A stretch of DNA of 64,000 nucleotides from Actinomycetospora corticicola (lineage in GTDB: Bacteria; Actinomycetota; Actinomycetes; Mycobacteriales; Pseudonocardiaceae). How positions within the stretch are numbered: position 1 is the first letter of the stretch; every line of letters starts with the position of its first letter. A program made the position numbers and the translations under genes. Positions 17,147-25,624 of this stretch are shown here, piece after piece. Where the stretch lies: NCBI RefSeq assembly GCF_013409505.1, contig NZ_JACCBN010000001.1:3596001-3660000 (forward strand), read 5' to 3'. A model generated the notes under the pieces. That model made no database searches. It was given only the letters and a program-made list of their open reading frames with translations, and had not been told where the DNA came from.

Positions 17147-17937
17147 TGCGCCACCGCTTCGCCGAGACCCGGTACGGGCAGATCCACTACGTCGAGGACG
17201 GCGTGGGTGACCCGGTACTGCTCCTGCACCAGACGCCGCGATCGGGCGACGAGTACCGCGACCTGGTGCCGATGCTCGCGGCCACCCACCGGGCGATCGC
17301 CCCCGACACCCCGGGCTTCGGACTCTCCGACGGCCCGACTACGCGGTGGACGATCGAGGCGTTCGCCGCCGGCATCCTCGATCTCTGCGACGCGCTCGAC
17401 CTCGGGGCGGTCGGCCTCGTCGGGCACCACACCGGTGCCGTCGTCGCGACGGAGATCGCCGCCACGGCCCCGGAACGCGTGTCGGCCCTCGTGTTGTCCG
17501 GCATGCCCTACGTGGACGCGGCGCGGCGCGAGCAGGTCGCCACCGGACGCCCTCCGATCGACCACGTCGAGCGCGCGACCGACGGCAGCCACCTGCAGCA
17601 GCTGTGGGACAACCGGGCGCCCTACTACCCCGCCGACCGACCGGACCTGCTGGAACGCCTCGTCCACGACGCCGTCGCCGTGCTCGACCGGGTGGAGGAG
17701 GGCCACGAGGCGGTCAACCACTACCGGATGGAGGATCGCATCGGTCGCATCACGGCGCCCACGCTGGTGCTCTGCGGCGAGCTCGACACCTTCTCCCTCC
17801 CCGACGTCGGGAAGATCCTCGCTGCGATCCCCGGTGCGCGCTCAGCGCTGCTGCCCGACACCGGGGTGCCCGCGATGGACCACCGCCCCGACCTCGTCGC
17901 AGAGGAACTGGGGCGGTTCCTGCGCTGCCGCGCCTGA
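17146..17937 (+). CDS. Alpha/beta-fold hydrolase with atypical nucleophile elbow
   Basis: A 263-residue alpha/beta-fold protein (VLLLHQTPRSGDEYRDL oxyanion region, PDTPGFGLSD). The nucleophile elbow, normally G-x-S-x-G, reads GHHTG at 93-97, so His95 is at the nucleophile position. Asp in LCGELDTF and His in AMDHRPD are in the usual places. This could be a hydrolase using another residue, or a cofactor-free lyase or oxygenase of the same fold. The start may be ATG 17146 or GTG 17143; both abut the fusion gene stop. It is the last gene of operon 2. Confidence 0.83.
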   Translation: MRHRFAETRYGQIHYVEDGVGDPVLLLHQTPRSGDEYRDLVPMLAATHRAIAPDTPGFGLSDGPTTRWTIEAFAAGILDLCDALDLGAVGLVGHHTGAVVATEIAATAPERVSALVLSGMPYVDAARREQVATGRPPIDHVERATDGSHLQQLWDNRAPYYPADRPDLLERLVHDAVAVLDRVEEGHEAVNHYRMEDRIGRITAPTLVLCGELDTFSLPDVGKILAAIPGARSALLPDTGVPAMDHRPDLVAEELGRFLRCRA

Positions 17938-17943
17938 CCGGGC

Positions 17944-18280
17944 CTACGGCGACCAACCGTGTCGCAGGAGGTCGAACACCGCGTCGATCGCGGCCGGGTC
18001 GAGGGCGAGCGCCGAGATGACCACGTGCGCCAGCGCCAGCGCCCGCGGGTCGTCGGCCCCGAGCCCGGCGTCGAGCGCGACGGCCTCGGCGAGCGACGAC
18101 GCGTAGGACGCCCACATCCGCTGCGAGTAGGCCCGGACCGAGGGCGCAGCCTCCGTCATCGCGACGAACCGGTCGTGTCCCGGCTCCGCGCGGCGGGTGA
18201 CCGACGCCCGGACGAACCGGTGCAGCGCCGTCACCACGTCGACGCCCTCGGGCCGCTCCCGGACGGCCGCGAGCAGCCTC
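17944..18280 (-). pseudogene. TetR-family regulator fragment (C-terminal half only)
   Basis: The minus-strand reading frame gives ARLLAAVRERPEG, then VTALHRFVRASVTRRAEPGH and LAEAVALDAGLGADDPRALA, ending RHGWSP: the ligand-binding half of a TetR regulator. No helix-turn-helix and no start codon remain. It stops making sense at about 18280, exactly where a plus-strand LysR fragment begins. The frame continues further only as a shadow of that LysR sequence. Confidence 0.7.
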
Positions 18281-18829
18281 GCCCTGCGCGTCGGGTACGC
18301 CGAGGACCTCGGCACCGAGCTGTTCTGCCGCGCCGCCGGGGTCCGCGTGGTCCCGGTGCCGATGACCACGCCCGAACAGGTGTCGGCGATCCTCGAACGG
18401 CGGCTCGACGCCGGGTGGTGCTGGGAGCCGGAGTTGCCGGACGAGGTCGACTCGGAGGTCGTCGGGCGGGAGGCCGTACGCATCCTCCTCGCCGCGGACG
18501 ACCCGGCGGACGCCGATCCGGTCGTCCCCTCGTCGCTGGCCGGTCGGTCCCTGGCGGTGGTGCCGCGGTCGGTCAACCCGCGCCTGCACGACCGGTTCGT
18601 CGACGGGCTGCGGGCCCGCGGCGCCGAGGTGGTCGTGGCCCACGAGGCGGTCCGGCTCGACCGGCTCGTGCCCCTGGTGCTCGCCGGGGTCGCGATCGGG
18701 ATCACCCAGGAGCGCGTCCTCGCCGGTGGACTGCCGGCGGGACTGGTCGCGCGTCCCCTGCAGGGCGAGCCGCTGGTCGTCGAGCACCGTCTCGTCTGGC
18801 GCCGGGACAGGGGTCGGCCCCCGTTGTAG
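18278..18829 (+). pseudogene. LysR-family regulator fragment (effector domain only)
   Basis: About 183 codons beginning LALRVGYAEDLGTELF, the usual first strand of a LysR effector domain, and continuing through ILERRLDAGWCWEPEL, GRSLAVVPRSVNPRLHDRF and LVLAGVAIGITQERVLAGG to a TAG stop. The N-terminal winged helix (about 90 residues) is absent and no start belongs to it. The frame upstream is antisense to the TetR fragment. Both genes were cut at one junction. Confidence 0.7.
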
Positions 18830-18841
18830 ACGGTGAGGCCC

Positions 18842-19594
18842 TCAGCCGAAACGGGCCAACAGCCACCCGGCCAGGGGACTGCCGACGCGAGCCGGCAGGG
18901 CCTCGAACACCCGGCCCACCACCGCGTTGAACCCGCCGTCGATCACGGCCGGGGAGGACCCGTCCAGCGCCGCGAGCGCCGTCGTCGCCACCTGCTCGGC
19001 GGTCCGCGTGCCGTCGGGGTTCATCGCGGTCCGCGTCGCCCCGGGGCTCACCGCGACGACGCGGACCCCGCTGCCGCGCAGCTCCGCCCACAGCGCACGG
19101 CTCAGCGCGAGCACGTAGCTCTTGGACGCCGCGTACCCGGCGAGCCCCGGTGCGGGCAGGTAACCCGCCACGCTGGCGACGTTCAGCACGCTGCCGTGGC
19201 CCCGCGCCACCATCGCGGGGATCAGGAGCGCCGACAGCTCGGTGAGGGCCGTGACGTTGAGGTCGAGCATCGATCGCAGCGCCGCGGGGTCGGCCTCCGC
19301 GATCGGGCCGCCGGGCGCGACGCCGGCGTTGTTCACCAACAGCTCCACCTCGCCGACCTGGTCGACGAGCTTGCGGGGCGCCGCGGGGTCGGCGAGGTCG
19401 AGCGCGATGGTCCGGGCCGTCCCGCCGCGGGTCCGCACGGTGGCCGCCGCCGCCTCGAGGGCGGCCTCGTTCCGCCCGACGAGGACGACGTCCGCGCCGC
19501 GCCCACCGAGCTGTTCGGCGATCGCCCGCCCGATCCCGCCCGAGGCGCCGGTGACGAGGGCGGTGCGGCCCCGCATCTCTGCTGCTGTGGTCAT
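18842..19594 (-). CDS. Short-chain dehydrogenase/reductase (SDR)
   Basis: A 250-residue NAD(P)-dependent oxidoreductase: TGASGGIGRAIAEQL cofactor motif, VNNAGVAPGG, Ser in NVASVAGYLP, and YAASK catalytic Tyr/Lys. The C-terminal segment (VIDGGFNAVVGRVFEALPARVGSPLAGWL) matches membrane-associated SDRs acting on lipid-like substrates. The start is ATG 19594, seven bases after a TAGCGT -10 element, so the transcript may be leaderless. It is divergent from the MerR gene, whose operator overlaps this promoter. Substrate unknown. Confidence 0.9.
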   Translation of the reverse strand: MTTAAEMRGRTALVTGASGGIGRAIAEQLGGRGADVVLVGRNEAALEAAAATVRTRGGTARTIALDLADPAAPRKLVDQVGEVELLVNNAGVAPGGPIAEADPAALRSMLDLNVTALTELSALLIPAMVARGHGSVLNVASVAGYLPAPGLAGYAASKSYVLALSRALWAELRGSGVRVVAVSPGATRTAMNPDGTRTAEQVATTALAALDGSSPAVIDGGFNAVVGRVFEALPARVGSPLAGWLLARFG

Positions 19595-19601
19595 GTCGGC
19601 C

Positions 19602-19636
19602 ACGCTAGACCTTGACACTGACGTGAATGTCAAGGT
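19602..19636 (-). promoter_or_regulatory. MerR-type promoter and operator for the SDR gene
   Basis: Inverted repeat with arms ACCTTGACA and TGTCAAGGT around a 10-base centre (19609-19636). On the minus strand, TTGACA in the repeat serves as -35 and TAGCGT (19607-19602) as -10, with a 20-base spacer. Overlong spacers carrying a dyad are the hallmark of MerR-activated promoters. Confidence 0.7.
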
Positions 19637-19639
19637 CTG

Positions 19640-19996
19640 ATGCGGCCCGTGCGGATCGGGGAACTGAGCGAGCTCACCGGGGTGAGCACCCGTTCGTTGC
19701 GCTACTACGAGGAGCAGGGGCTGCTGGTGGGCGGGCGCCTGCCCAACGGCTACCGGGACTACCCGGCGGACGCCGTCGACACGGTCGCCTTCATCCAGGA
19801 CCTCTTCAGTGCCGGCCTCCCCTCCGACGTCGTCCGCGACGTGCTCCCCTGCGCCCGCGGCGAGCGCCCGACGGGCGACTGCACCGCCCTGTTCGCCCGG
19901 GCCCAGCAGGTCCGGGCCGCGCTCGTCGAGCAGGAGGAGCGGATCGCCCAGCGGCGCCGCACCCTCGACCGGTTCCTCGCCGAGGGCCGGACCTGA
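19640..19996 (+). CDS. MerR-family transcriptional regulator
   Basis: A 118-residue regulator with the winged helix at 4-70 (RIGELSELTGVSTRSLRYYEEQGLL) and a C-terminal coiled coil (VRAALVEQEERIAQRRRTLDRFL). A CARGERPTGDC segment lies between them, with two cysteines that might sense redox state or a ligand. The ATG at 19640 is four bases after the operator dyad. It most likely activates the divergent SDR gene and limits its own synthesis. The same promoter style recurs at 44065 in front of a broken gene. Confidence 0.88.
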   Translation: MRPVRIGELSELTGVSTRSLRYYEEQGLLVGGRLPNGYRDYPADAVDTVAFIQDLFSAGLPSDVVRDVLPCARGERPTGDCTALFARAQQVRAALVEQEERIAQRRRTLDRFLAEGRT

Positions 19997-20087
19997 TCCC
20001 GCAGCTGCCACCGATCGTGATCGCTTCGTGATCTCTGCGCGTGCTCCGAGCTGGGCTTTCCCGGCCGTGACTGTCGGGGGTTCGTCC

Positions 20088-20093
20088 TAGTGT
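20088..20093 (+). promoter_or_regulatory. -10 element (leaderless start)
   Basis: TAGTGT, seven bases before the GTG at 20101. This spacing puts the transcript start at or next to the start codon; no ribosome-binding sequence is present. Confidence 0.45.
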
Positions 20094-20100
20094 TCGAATC

Positions 20101-22494
20101 GTGGCGGTGGAGGCGGGGTTCGCGGTCGGGGACGGGGTGTTCGACACCCCGTTGCCCGCCGTCCCGCTGAGCGACCCGCGCGAGTCGGTCGGGCAGGAGT
20201 GCGAGGCCGGGCTGGTGGCCTGGCAGGCGCGGTTGGTGCACGCGGAGTGGCGAAGGGCGTGCTGGATGCTCGAGACCGCCCGATCCCGGGCCGACACGCT
20301 GGAGCGCTGGCCCGAGCCGGATCCGCGGATCATCGCCGCGCGGTTGGGGTGGTCGGTGACGATGGCCGCGGCCCGGTTGGAGACCGCTCAGGGGGCTTTG
20401 GAGCGCCTGCCGCGGCTCGGGGTGGCGATGTGTGAGGGCTGGTTGGAGCACGCCAAGGCCGCGGTGTTCGTGAGCGGTCTGCGCGATGTGACCGACGAGC
20501 AGGCCACGGTGGTGGTGGACCGCTTGATCGAGGCCGCGCCGAAGCTGGGGATGTTCGAGCTTGGCCAGCGGGTCGCGGCCGCGGTTGCCGATGTCGACCC
20601 GCTCGGCGCGGAGAACCGGCGCAACGCGGCGGTGGCGCGGGCGCGGGTGTCGACGCGGATCGCGCCGTCGGGCGCGGCGGAGATCCACGGCCTGGACTTG
20701 GACCCGTTGATGGCGGAGCCGGCGTTCGACCGGATCGTCGCGGTCGCCGAAGAGGCCCTGTCGCGCCTGAAATCAGCAGGGGTCACGGTGGGGCCGGCGA
20801 AGGTGCAGGCCCAGGTGTACCTGCGGTTGTTGCACGGCTGCCCCGACGGCTCGGACGACCTCGCGGTCGCCGCGCAGGTCGTCGTGGACCTCACCCCGAC
20901 CCCGCCAGCGCAGGACCCGATCGACCTCGACGACCTCCCCGACGGTCCCGACGACCTCCCCGATGACGGGCCGGACGACGGGCCGGACGGCCCCGAGGAC
21001 AGCGGCCCCGACGGCCCCGACGACGAGCCGGGCGGCCCTGATGACGGCGGCCCGGACGATCCCGATAGCCCTGATGGACCCGGCGACGAACCGGATGGCC
21101 CGAACGACGGCGACAAGCCGGATGGCCCGGACAACAGCGGGCCGGGCGACGGCGGCCCCGAGGACGACTCGGCTGGCCCTCACGAGGGCGGGCCGGGTGA
21201 CGACGGGCCTGACGGCACCGATGGTCCTGGCGGTGGCGGCGCTACCGATGGCGCCTCCCGGGATCACGGCTCTGGCGACGGCGGCTCTGGCGACGACGGC
21301 TCTGGCGACGACGGCTCTGGCGACGACCGATCAGACGTCAGCCGCCCATTCGGGCTGCTCGACGATTTCGAGGAGCCCCTCGACGAGGCGGTGGATGAGC
21401 CCGATGAACCAGGCGACTCGTGGCCCGGGTTCACGGCGACTCCCTCACCGCAGCCCTCACCGGCCGGGTGGCAGCCCGGGGACCCCGAACCCGACCCGCC
21501 GCCACCGGACACCCCCGATCCGCGGATCCCGACCAACGACCCGCCGCCGCCCCTGGCCGCGCGGCTGACCGAACGTGGCCTGGTGTTCTCCCCGGCGACG
21601 TTGCGCACCACGTGGGCGACCGTGCTCGGGCTCGAACGCGCCCACGGCCGCCTCCGCGCCGGCACGTTGACCGGGTGGGACGCCTACCGCGCCGCCTGGA
21701 CCCGGACCTGTGCCCAGTGGCGGGTCCTGCTCTACAACGACATCGGTGCACTGCAATGGGTGCTGCTCGTGCGGCCGCCGCTTCAACCCGACGCCGACCC
21801 GCGATATCGCCGACAGGTCGTCGAACTCACCGCCCACACGCGCGAGGTCGACGCCCTCGACCTCGACGCTCCTGACGACGATGGATCACTGGTGGGGATC
21901 TGGGCCGAGCTGGCCCGCCGCACGAAGCGTGCCCTGGCCGCGGCCCGCGAGAGGCCGCCCGAGGAGCACCCGGCCGTCACCATCCGGGAGGCCGGGAACC
22001 GGTTCCCCGGAGCGGAGCTGACCCGCTGGATCCACGCCCGCGACCAGACCTCCCGGTTCCCCATGTCCACCGTGCCCGCCGTGGCCTGCCCCATCGACCA
22101 CACCCACGACCACACCCTCGGCGGACCCACCCAGGCCGACAACCTCGGCCCCCTCTCCGTCGGCGACCACCTCCGCAAACACGACCCGCTCTCCGGGTGG
22201 ACCGTCCGCCAGACCCGCCCCGGCCACTTCGTGTGGACCGCGCCCACCGGCACCCACCACACCGTCGAACCCCAGCCCTACCGGCCCCTACAACCGATCG
22301 CGCGCGCCCCGTTCGACCACGGCATCACCGACACCCGCGCCGAACCCCGACCCCAGACACCCTGGCGGCCCCGCACCGACCGCCACGGGCATATCACCGA
22401 CGCCCAACGCCACACCCTCGACGACCTCGACCGCCGACGACGCCGGAAAGAACGACGACCCCCCAACCCCTTCGACGACGACCCACCGTTCTGA
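20101..22494 (+). CDS. DUF222/HNH endonuclease domain protein (13E12 family)
   Basis: A 797-residue protein of the actinobacterial 13E12-repeat family. The N-terminal DUF222 region spans about 1-270 (EAGLVAWQARLVHAEWRRA). Residues 278-410 are an Asp/Gly/Pro-rich low-complexity linker. A second conserved block (FSPATLRTTWATVLGLERAHG) leads to the C-terminal HNH nuclease core CPIDHTHDHT, then ADNLGPLSVGDHLRKH. In most members the segment after Asn is LCxxHH; here it is LSVGDH, so one zinc Cys is lost. The family is multi-copy and variable in actinomycetes and may be mobile; function is unproven. The start is GTG with no ribosome site. Confidence 0.88.
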   Translation: MAVEAGFAVGDGVFDTPLPAVPLSDPRESVGQECEAGLVAWQARLVHAEWRRACWMLETARSRADTLERWPEPDPRIIAARLGWSVTMAAARLETAQGALERLPRLGVAMCEGWLEHAKAAVFVSGLRDVTDEQATVVVDRLIEAAPKLGMFELGQRVAAAVADVDPLGAENRRNAAVARARVSTRIAPSGAAEIHGLDLDPLMAEPAFDRIVAVAEEALSRLKSAGVTVGPAKVQAQVYLRLLHGCPDGSDDLAVAAQVVVDLTPTPPAQDPIDLDDLPDGPDDLPDDGPDDGPDGPEDSGPDGPDDEPGGPDDGGPDDPDSPDGPGDEPDGPNDGDKPDGPDNSGPGDGGPEDDSAGPHEGGPGDDGPDGTDGPGGGGATDGASRDHGSGDGGSGDDGSGDDGSGDDRSDVSRPFGLLDDFEEPLDEAVDEPDEPGDSWPGFTATPSPQPSPAGWQPGDPEPDPPPPDTPDPRIPTNDPPPPLAARLTERGLVFSPATLRTTWATVLGLERAHGRLRAGTLTGWDAYRAAWTRTCAQWRVLLYNDIGALQWVLLVRPPLQPDADPRYRRQVVELTAHTREVDALDLDAPDDDGSLVGIWAELARRTKRALAAARERPPEEHPAVTIREAGNRFPGAELTRWIHARDQTSRFPMSTVPAVACPIDHTHDHTLGGPTQADNLGPLSVGDHLRKHDPLSGWTVRQTRPGHFVWTAPTGTHHTVEPQPYRPLQPIARAPFDHGITDTRAEPRPQTPWRPRTDRHGHITDAQRHTLDDLDRRRRRKERRPPNPFDDDPPF
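21268..21327 (+). repeat. Tandem repeat, 4 x 15 bp in DUF222 gene
   Basis: Four copies of GGCTCTGGCGACGAC (first copy ends GGC), encoding GSGDD units, at the end of the Asp/Gly/Pro linker. In-frame copy-number change by slippage would lengthen or shorten the linker without breaking the gene. Confidence 0.9.
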
Positions 22495-22597
22495 GCACGC
22501 CAACCGACAGGTGCACGGCGATGCAAACGTCTGCGCCGTGCGGCGGAATTCGTCGTCCGGCCGATTCGCGGGCGTCCCCGCGAGGGCACTCCTCCCC

Positions 22598-22954
22598 ATG
22601 AGCGAGTCTGCGGCACGGCGGACGACGTCCGGGTCCGAGACCCGGCACCGGCGCGCAGCACCGTCGCGCGAGGACGGCAACCGGTCCCCCGCGCCCGGTG
22701 GGCGGGAGGTCCTCGACGCCGTCCGTGACCTCGCGGACGATCTCGGCTGGCAGTCCGAGGCCGTCGCCGGTCTGCGCCGCACCGCCGACGGGTGGACCGC
22801 GACGGTCGACGTCGTCGAGACCAGCCGCGTGCCGTCGACCACCGACGTCATCGGGGTCTACGAGATCGATCTCGACGACCGGGCGGACATGCTCGGATTC
22901 CGTCGGCTCCGCCACTACATCCGCGGTCGCGGCGACAACGACCGGGACCACTGA
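22598..22954 (+). CDS. gvpO: Gas vesicle protein GvpO homologue (orphan)
   Basis: 118 residues. The last 80 match the GvpO core: VLDAVRDLADDLGWQ, GWTATVDVVETSRVPSTTDV, IGVYEIDLD, then RRLRHYIRGRGD. The first 38 residues are basic and disordered. GvpO is an accessory protein of actinobacterial gas vesicle clusters. No gvpA, gvpF/L, gvpK or gvpN is present in this window, so this copy stands alone. ATG 22598 is chosen because upstream codons look non-coding. It converges on the SDR gene at 22988. Whether a gas vesicle cluster exists elsewhere in the genome cannot be seen. Confidence 0.85.
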   Translation: MSESAARRTTSGSETRHRRAAPSREDGNRSPAPGGREVLDAVRDLADDLGWQSEAVAGLRRTADGWTATVDVVETSRVPSTTDVIGVYEIDLDDRADMLGFRRLRHYIRGRGDNDRDH

Positions 22955-22987
22955 GCCGGTCCACGATCGTCGCCGGCACGACCGGCC

Positions 22988-23788
22988 TCAGCGGGGCCGG
23001 GCGGCCTCGCCCTGCTTCGCGGCCTTCTCCGGCTCGCTCATCGAGCGGTGGTCGACGACCTGCTGCTTCGTGGCCTCGTCCCCGCCGACGACGTGGTCGT
23101 CGCCGGCGAACAGCGCCTCGATGCCCTGGCGGGCGACCTCGGTCCGGTCGTTCTTCCAGCTGTTGTCACCGAAGCGGGTGTTGCCCATGCCGGCGTTGGC
23201 GTGGAACTCGGAGTCGGTGGCCCCGGGCAGCAGCGCGGTGACGACGATGCCCTCCTCGCGGAGCTCCTCGCGGATCGACTCGGCGAAGTTGAACCCGAAG
23301 GCCTTGGTGGCGCCGTAGGCCGGCTCGTAGGGGGTGGGTGTGGTCGCCGAGACCGACGACACGACGAGGATCCGCCGGTCGCCCCGGTCGGGGCCCTGGT
23401 CGTGCATCGCCCGGACCACGCGCTTGGCCAGGTGCACGGTGCCCGCGCAGTTGATCGCGATCATGCGGAGCTCGTCGTCGAGATCGGTGTCGAGGAAGCG
23501 CCCGCCGACACCGATCCCGACGTTGAGACAGGCGACGTTGAGCGGGCGGCCGAGGTCGGCGACGGCCTTCCAGAAGGACTCCACGCCGTCGTAGGTGGCG
23601 GCGTCGGCCTGGTGCGGATAGGCCTCGACGCCGTGCCCACGCAGCTTCTCGGCGGCGTCGTGGACCCGCTCGCTCTGCCCGGAGATCGCGACGTCGTGCC
23701 CACGGTCGGCGAGCTGGACGGCCAGCTCGAAGCCGATGCCCGACGAGCCGCCGGTCACCAGGGCCAGAGGACGCGTGGGGGTGCTCAT
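22988..23788 (-). CDS. Short-chain dehydrogenase/reductase (SDR)
   Basis: 266 residues: TGGSSGIGFELAVQLADRG cofactor motif, catalytic Ser in VVSSVSATTP, and Tyr/Lys in YGATKAFGF. The usual NNAG is CLNVGIG. The C-terminus carries a charged tail (SEPEKAAKQGEAARPR). The start is ATG 23788. It is upstream-adjacent to the TetR gene at 23846, same strand, with a 57-base gap, so it is likely co-transcribed with the TetR gene and controlled by the double palindrome at 24463. The substrate cannot be inferred. Confidence 0.9.
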   Translation of the reverse strand: MSTPTRPLALVTGGSSGIGFELAVQLADRGHDVAISGQSERVHDAAEKLRGHGVEAYPHQADAATYDGVESFWKAVADLGRPLNVACLNVGIGVGGRFLDTDLDDELRMIAINCAGTVHLAKRVVRAMHDQGPDRGDRRILVVSSVSATTPTPYEPAYGATKAFGFNFAESIREELREEGIVVTALLPGATDSEFHANAGMGNTRFGDNSWKNDRTEVARQGIEALFAGDDHVVGGDEATKQQVVDHRSMSEPEKAAKQGEAARPR

Positions 23789-23845
23789 CTACGGGTTCTC
23801 CTTCGTCGGTGCTGCGCCGGGAGCGACGGAGGGAGGCGCCCGGAC

Positions 23846-24421
23846 CTACCGGTCGGAGCGGTACCCGAACCGGAGGATGTCACGTGCCCCGTCGGCCTGG
23901 CGGCTACCCGTCGGACCGGTCGACCCGAGCCACGCCAGCATCGCCGCACAGCCGACCAGGTCGTGTGCCGTGACGTCGGCGCGGACGGTCCCGGCCTGCC
24001 GCGCGTCGGCCAGGAACCCCTCGGTCGTCGCGATCATCTCCCGGCAGGCGAGACCGAGCGGCGTGGGCTCCGCGCCCTCCAGCGCCCCGACGAGCGGACC
24101 GGACAGACCGCGGTAGGTCGCGATGTGCCGCTCCACCTCGCACAGCCAGGCGTCCAGCCGTTCCGAAGGCTCGACCTCGCGGGCGACCCGGGCACGGGCC
24201 TCGGCGAGCTCGTCGTTCTCGACCCGCAGGACCTCCGCGAGCAGGCTCTCGCGGTCGGGGAAGTGCCGGTAGAGCGTCCCCGGTCCCACCCCGGCGTCGC
24301 GGGCGATGGCCTCCAGCGACGTCGTCACGCCGTGGCGCCGCACGTGCTGCCGGGCGACCGCGACCAGCAGGTCGCGGTTCTTGCGGGCGTCCGCGCGCAT
24401 GGGGCGGTCGGTGCTCGTCAT
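23846..24421 (-). CDS. TetR-family regulator
   Basis: 191 residues. DNA-binding domain at 10-58 (LVAVARQHVRRHG, then EAIARDAGVGPGTLYRHFPDRESL); the C-terminal helices end near DILRFGYRSDR. ATG 24421 is preferred because GGAGGGG lies just upstream; a longer frame from GTG 24451 would bury that site. The region in front holds two matching palindromes, a good candidate operator. It is divergent from the luciferase-like oxidoreductase and reads into the SDR gene, so both are probable targets. Confidence 0.9.
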   Translation of the reverse strand: MTSTDRPMRADARKNRDLLVAVARQHVRRHGVTTSLEAIARDAGVGPGTLYRHFPDRESLLAEVLRVENDELAEARARVAREVEPSERLDAWLCEVERHIATYRGLSGPLVGALEGAEPTPLGLACREMIATTEGFLADARQAGTVRADVTAHDLVGCAAMLAWLGSTGPTGSRQADGARDILRFGYRSDR

Positions 24422-24462
24422 CGACCCCTCCTCCCGGCCCGCGCTGCTCACCCCACCCTAGC

Positions 24463-24501
24463 GGAGGCAGCCTCCGTGTACGCTAACTGGAGGCTGCCTC
24501 C
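24463..24501. promoter_or_regulatory. Double palindrome, TetR operator candidate
   Basis: GGAGGCAGCCTCC at 24463-24475 and GGAGGCTGCCTCC at 24489-24501, centres 26 bp apart. Between them lie overlapping divergent -10 words: TACGCT (24479-24484, plus) and TAGCGT (24485-24480, minus). Two dimers bound on one face of the helix would shut both promoters. Confidence 0.75.
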
Positions 24502-24554
24502 GCTCGAACCGCGTCGGGCCGCCGACCGTTCCCCCGGAACACGAGAGGACCGCC

Positions 24555-25592
24555 ATGCCCACGTCCGTCCCGCTCTCCCTGCTGGATCTGGCCCGGGTGA
24601 ACCCCGGCGAGGCCGCGTCCGAGGGCATCGCCCGCAGCGTGCGCCTCGCGCAGACCGCGGACGGACTCGGCTACCACCGGCTGTGGGTCTCCGAGCACCA
24701 CAACATGCCCGGCCTCGCCTCCTCGGCGACCTCGCTCTACATCCAGCACATCGCGGCCCACACCACGAACCTGCGCGTCGGGTCCGGCGGGATCATGCTG
24801 CCCAACCACTCCCCCCTGGTGATCGCCGAGCAGTTCGGCCTGCTCGAGACCCTCTTCCCGGGCCGGATCGACCTCGGCCTCGGTCGCGCGCCGGGTACCG
24901 ACGGGGCGACCATGCAGGCCCTGCGCCGCGACGCCCGCGCCTCCGAGCACTTCCCGTCCGACATCGTCGAGCTCGACGGCTACCTGACCGGGGCCACCAG
25001 GGTCCCGGGCGTCCACGCCTACCCGCACGGCAGCGCCGGCGTGCCGCTCTACATCCTCGGCTCGTCGCTGTACGGCGCGCAGCTGGCCGCGCACCTCGGC
25101 CTGCCCTACGCCTTCGCCTCCCACTTCGCCCCCGAGGCCCTCGAGGAGGCGGCCCGGACCTACCGCGACCGGTTCGACCCGTCGGGCCCGCTCGCCGGCC
25201 CGGAAGCGACCCCGCACTTCATCGCGGCGGCCAACGTCATCGCCGCCGACGACGTCGAGACCGCACGCGAGCAGTACGCGAAGACCGAGCTGGCCTGGCT
25301 GCGCTCCATCCTGGGGCGCGGGCGGGACCTGACCGACGAGCAGCTCGCCGTGCTCCGCGACCACCCGCAGGGACGGCAGGTGCTCGGCATGCTGCAGCGC
25401 ACCCTCGTCGGGACCGGACCCGAGGTCGTCGCCGGGCTCGACGCGCTCGCCGAGGAGGTGGAGGCCGACGAGCTGATCGTCGTCAACGCCGCCACCGAGG
25501 AGCCGCACCAGCACCGCACCCTCGAGCTCCTCGCCCCCGGCGCGGACCGGCGGGACCGCGAAGGGTCCGCGTTGGCCGCCGCGGGGGTCTGA
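24555..25592 (+). CDS. Luciferase-like (LLM class) flavin oxidoreductase
   Basis: 345 residues, of the alkanal-monooxygenase-like group: [59 protein letters not shown] and [18 protein letters not shown]. This group is widespread, usually FMN-dependent and of unknown substrate. ATG 24555 is preceded by AGAGGA. It is divergent from the TetR gene and lies under the double palindrome. The MBL gene follows 32 bases later but has its own -10 element. Confidence 0.9.
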   Translation: MPTSVPLSLLDLARVNPGEAASEGIARSVRLAQTADGLGYHRLWVSEHHNMPGLASSATSLYIQHIAAHTTNLRVGSGGIMLPNHSPLVIAEQFGLLETLFPGRIDLGLGRAPGTDGATMQALRRDARASEHFPSDIVELDGYLTGATRVPGVHAYPHGSAGVPLYILGSSLYGAQLAAHLGLPYAFASHFAPEALEEAARTYRDRFDPSGPLAGPEATPHFIAAANVIAADDVETAREQYAKTELAWLRSILGRGRDLTDEQLAVLRDHPQGRQVLGMLQRTLVGTGPEVVAGLDALAEEVEADELIVVNAATEEPHQHRTLELLAPGADRRDREGSALAAAGV

Positions 25593-25611
25593 GCGACCCG
25601 GACACGCCGAC

Positions 25612-25617
25612 TAGGTT
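25612..25617 (+). promoter_or_regulatory. -10 element (leaderless start)
   Basis: TAGGTT, seven bases before GTG 25625. Immediately upstream, CCCGGACACGCC (25597-25608) is repeated exactly before the -10 of the AraC gene at 28538-28549. Confidence 0.45.
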
Positions 25618-25624
25618 GCCGCGG

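Noticed and set aside
18197-18829. Intact 210-residue plus-strand protein
   Set aside because: The first 27 codons are antisense to the TetR fragment and look random; only the LysR effector domain is real.
18842-20011. 389-residue minus-strand protein joining SDR with upstream sequence
   Set aside because: The extension is antisense to the MerR gene; the SDR starts at ATG 19594 next to its promoter.
20935-21330. CRISPR-like or satellite array
   Set aside because: The repeats are short in-frame Asp/Gly codon repeats inside a protein, with no spacers.
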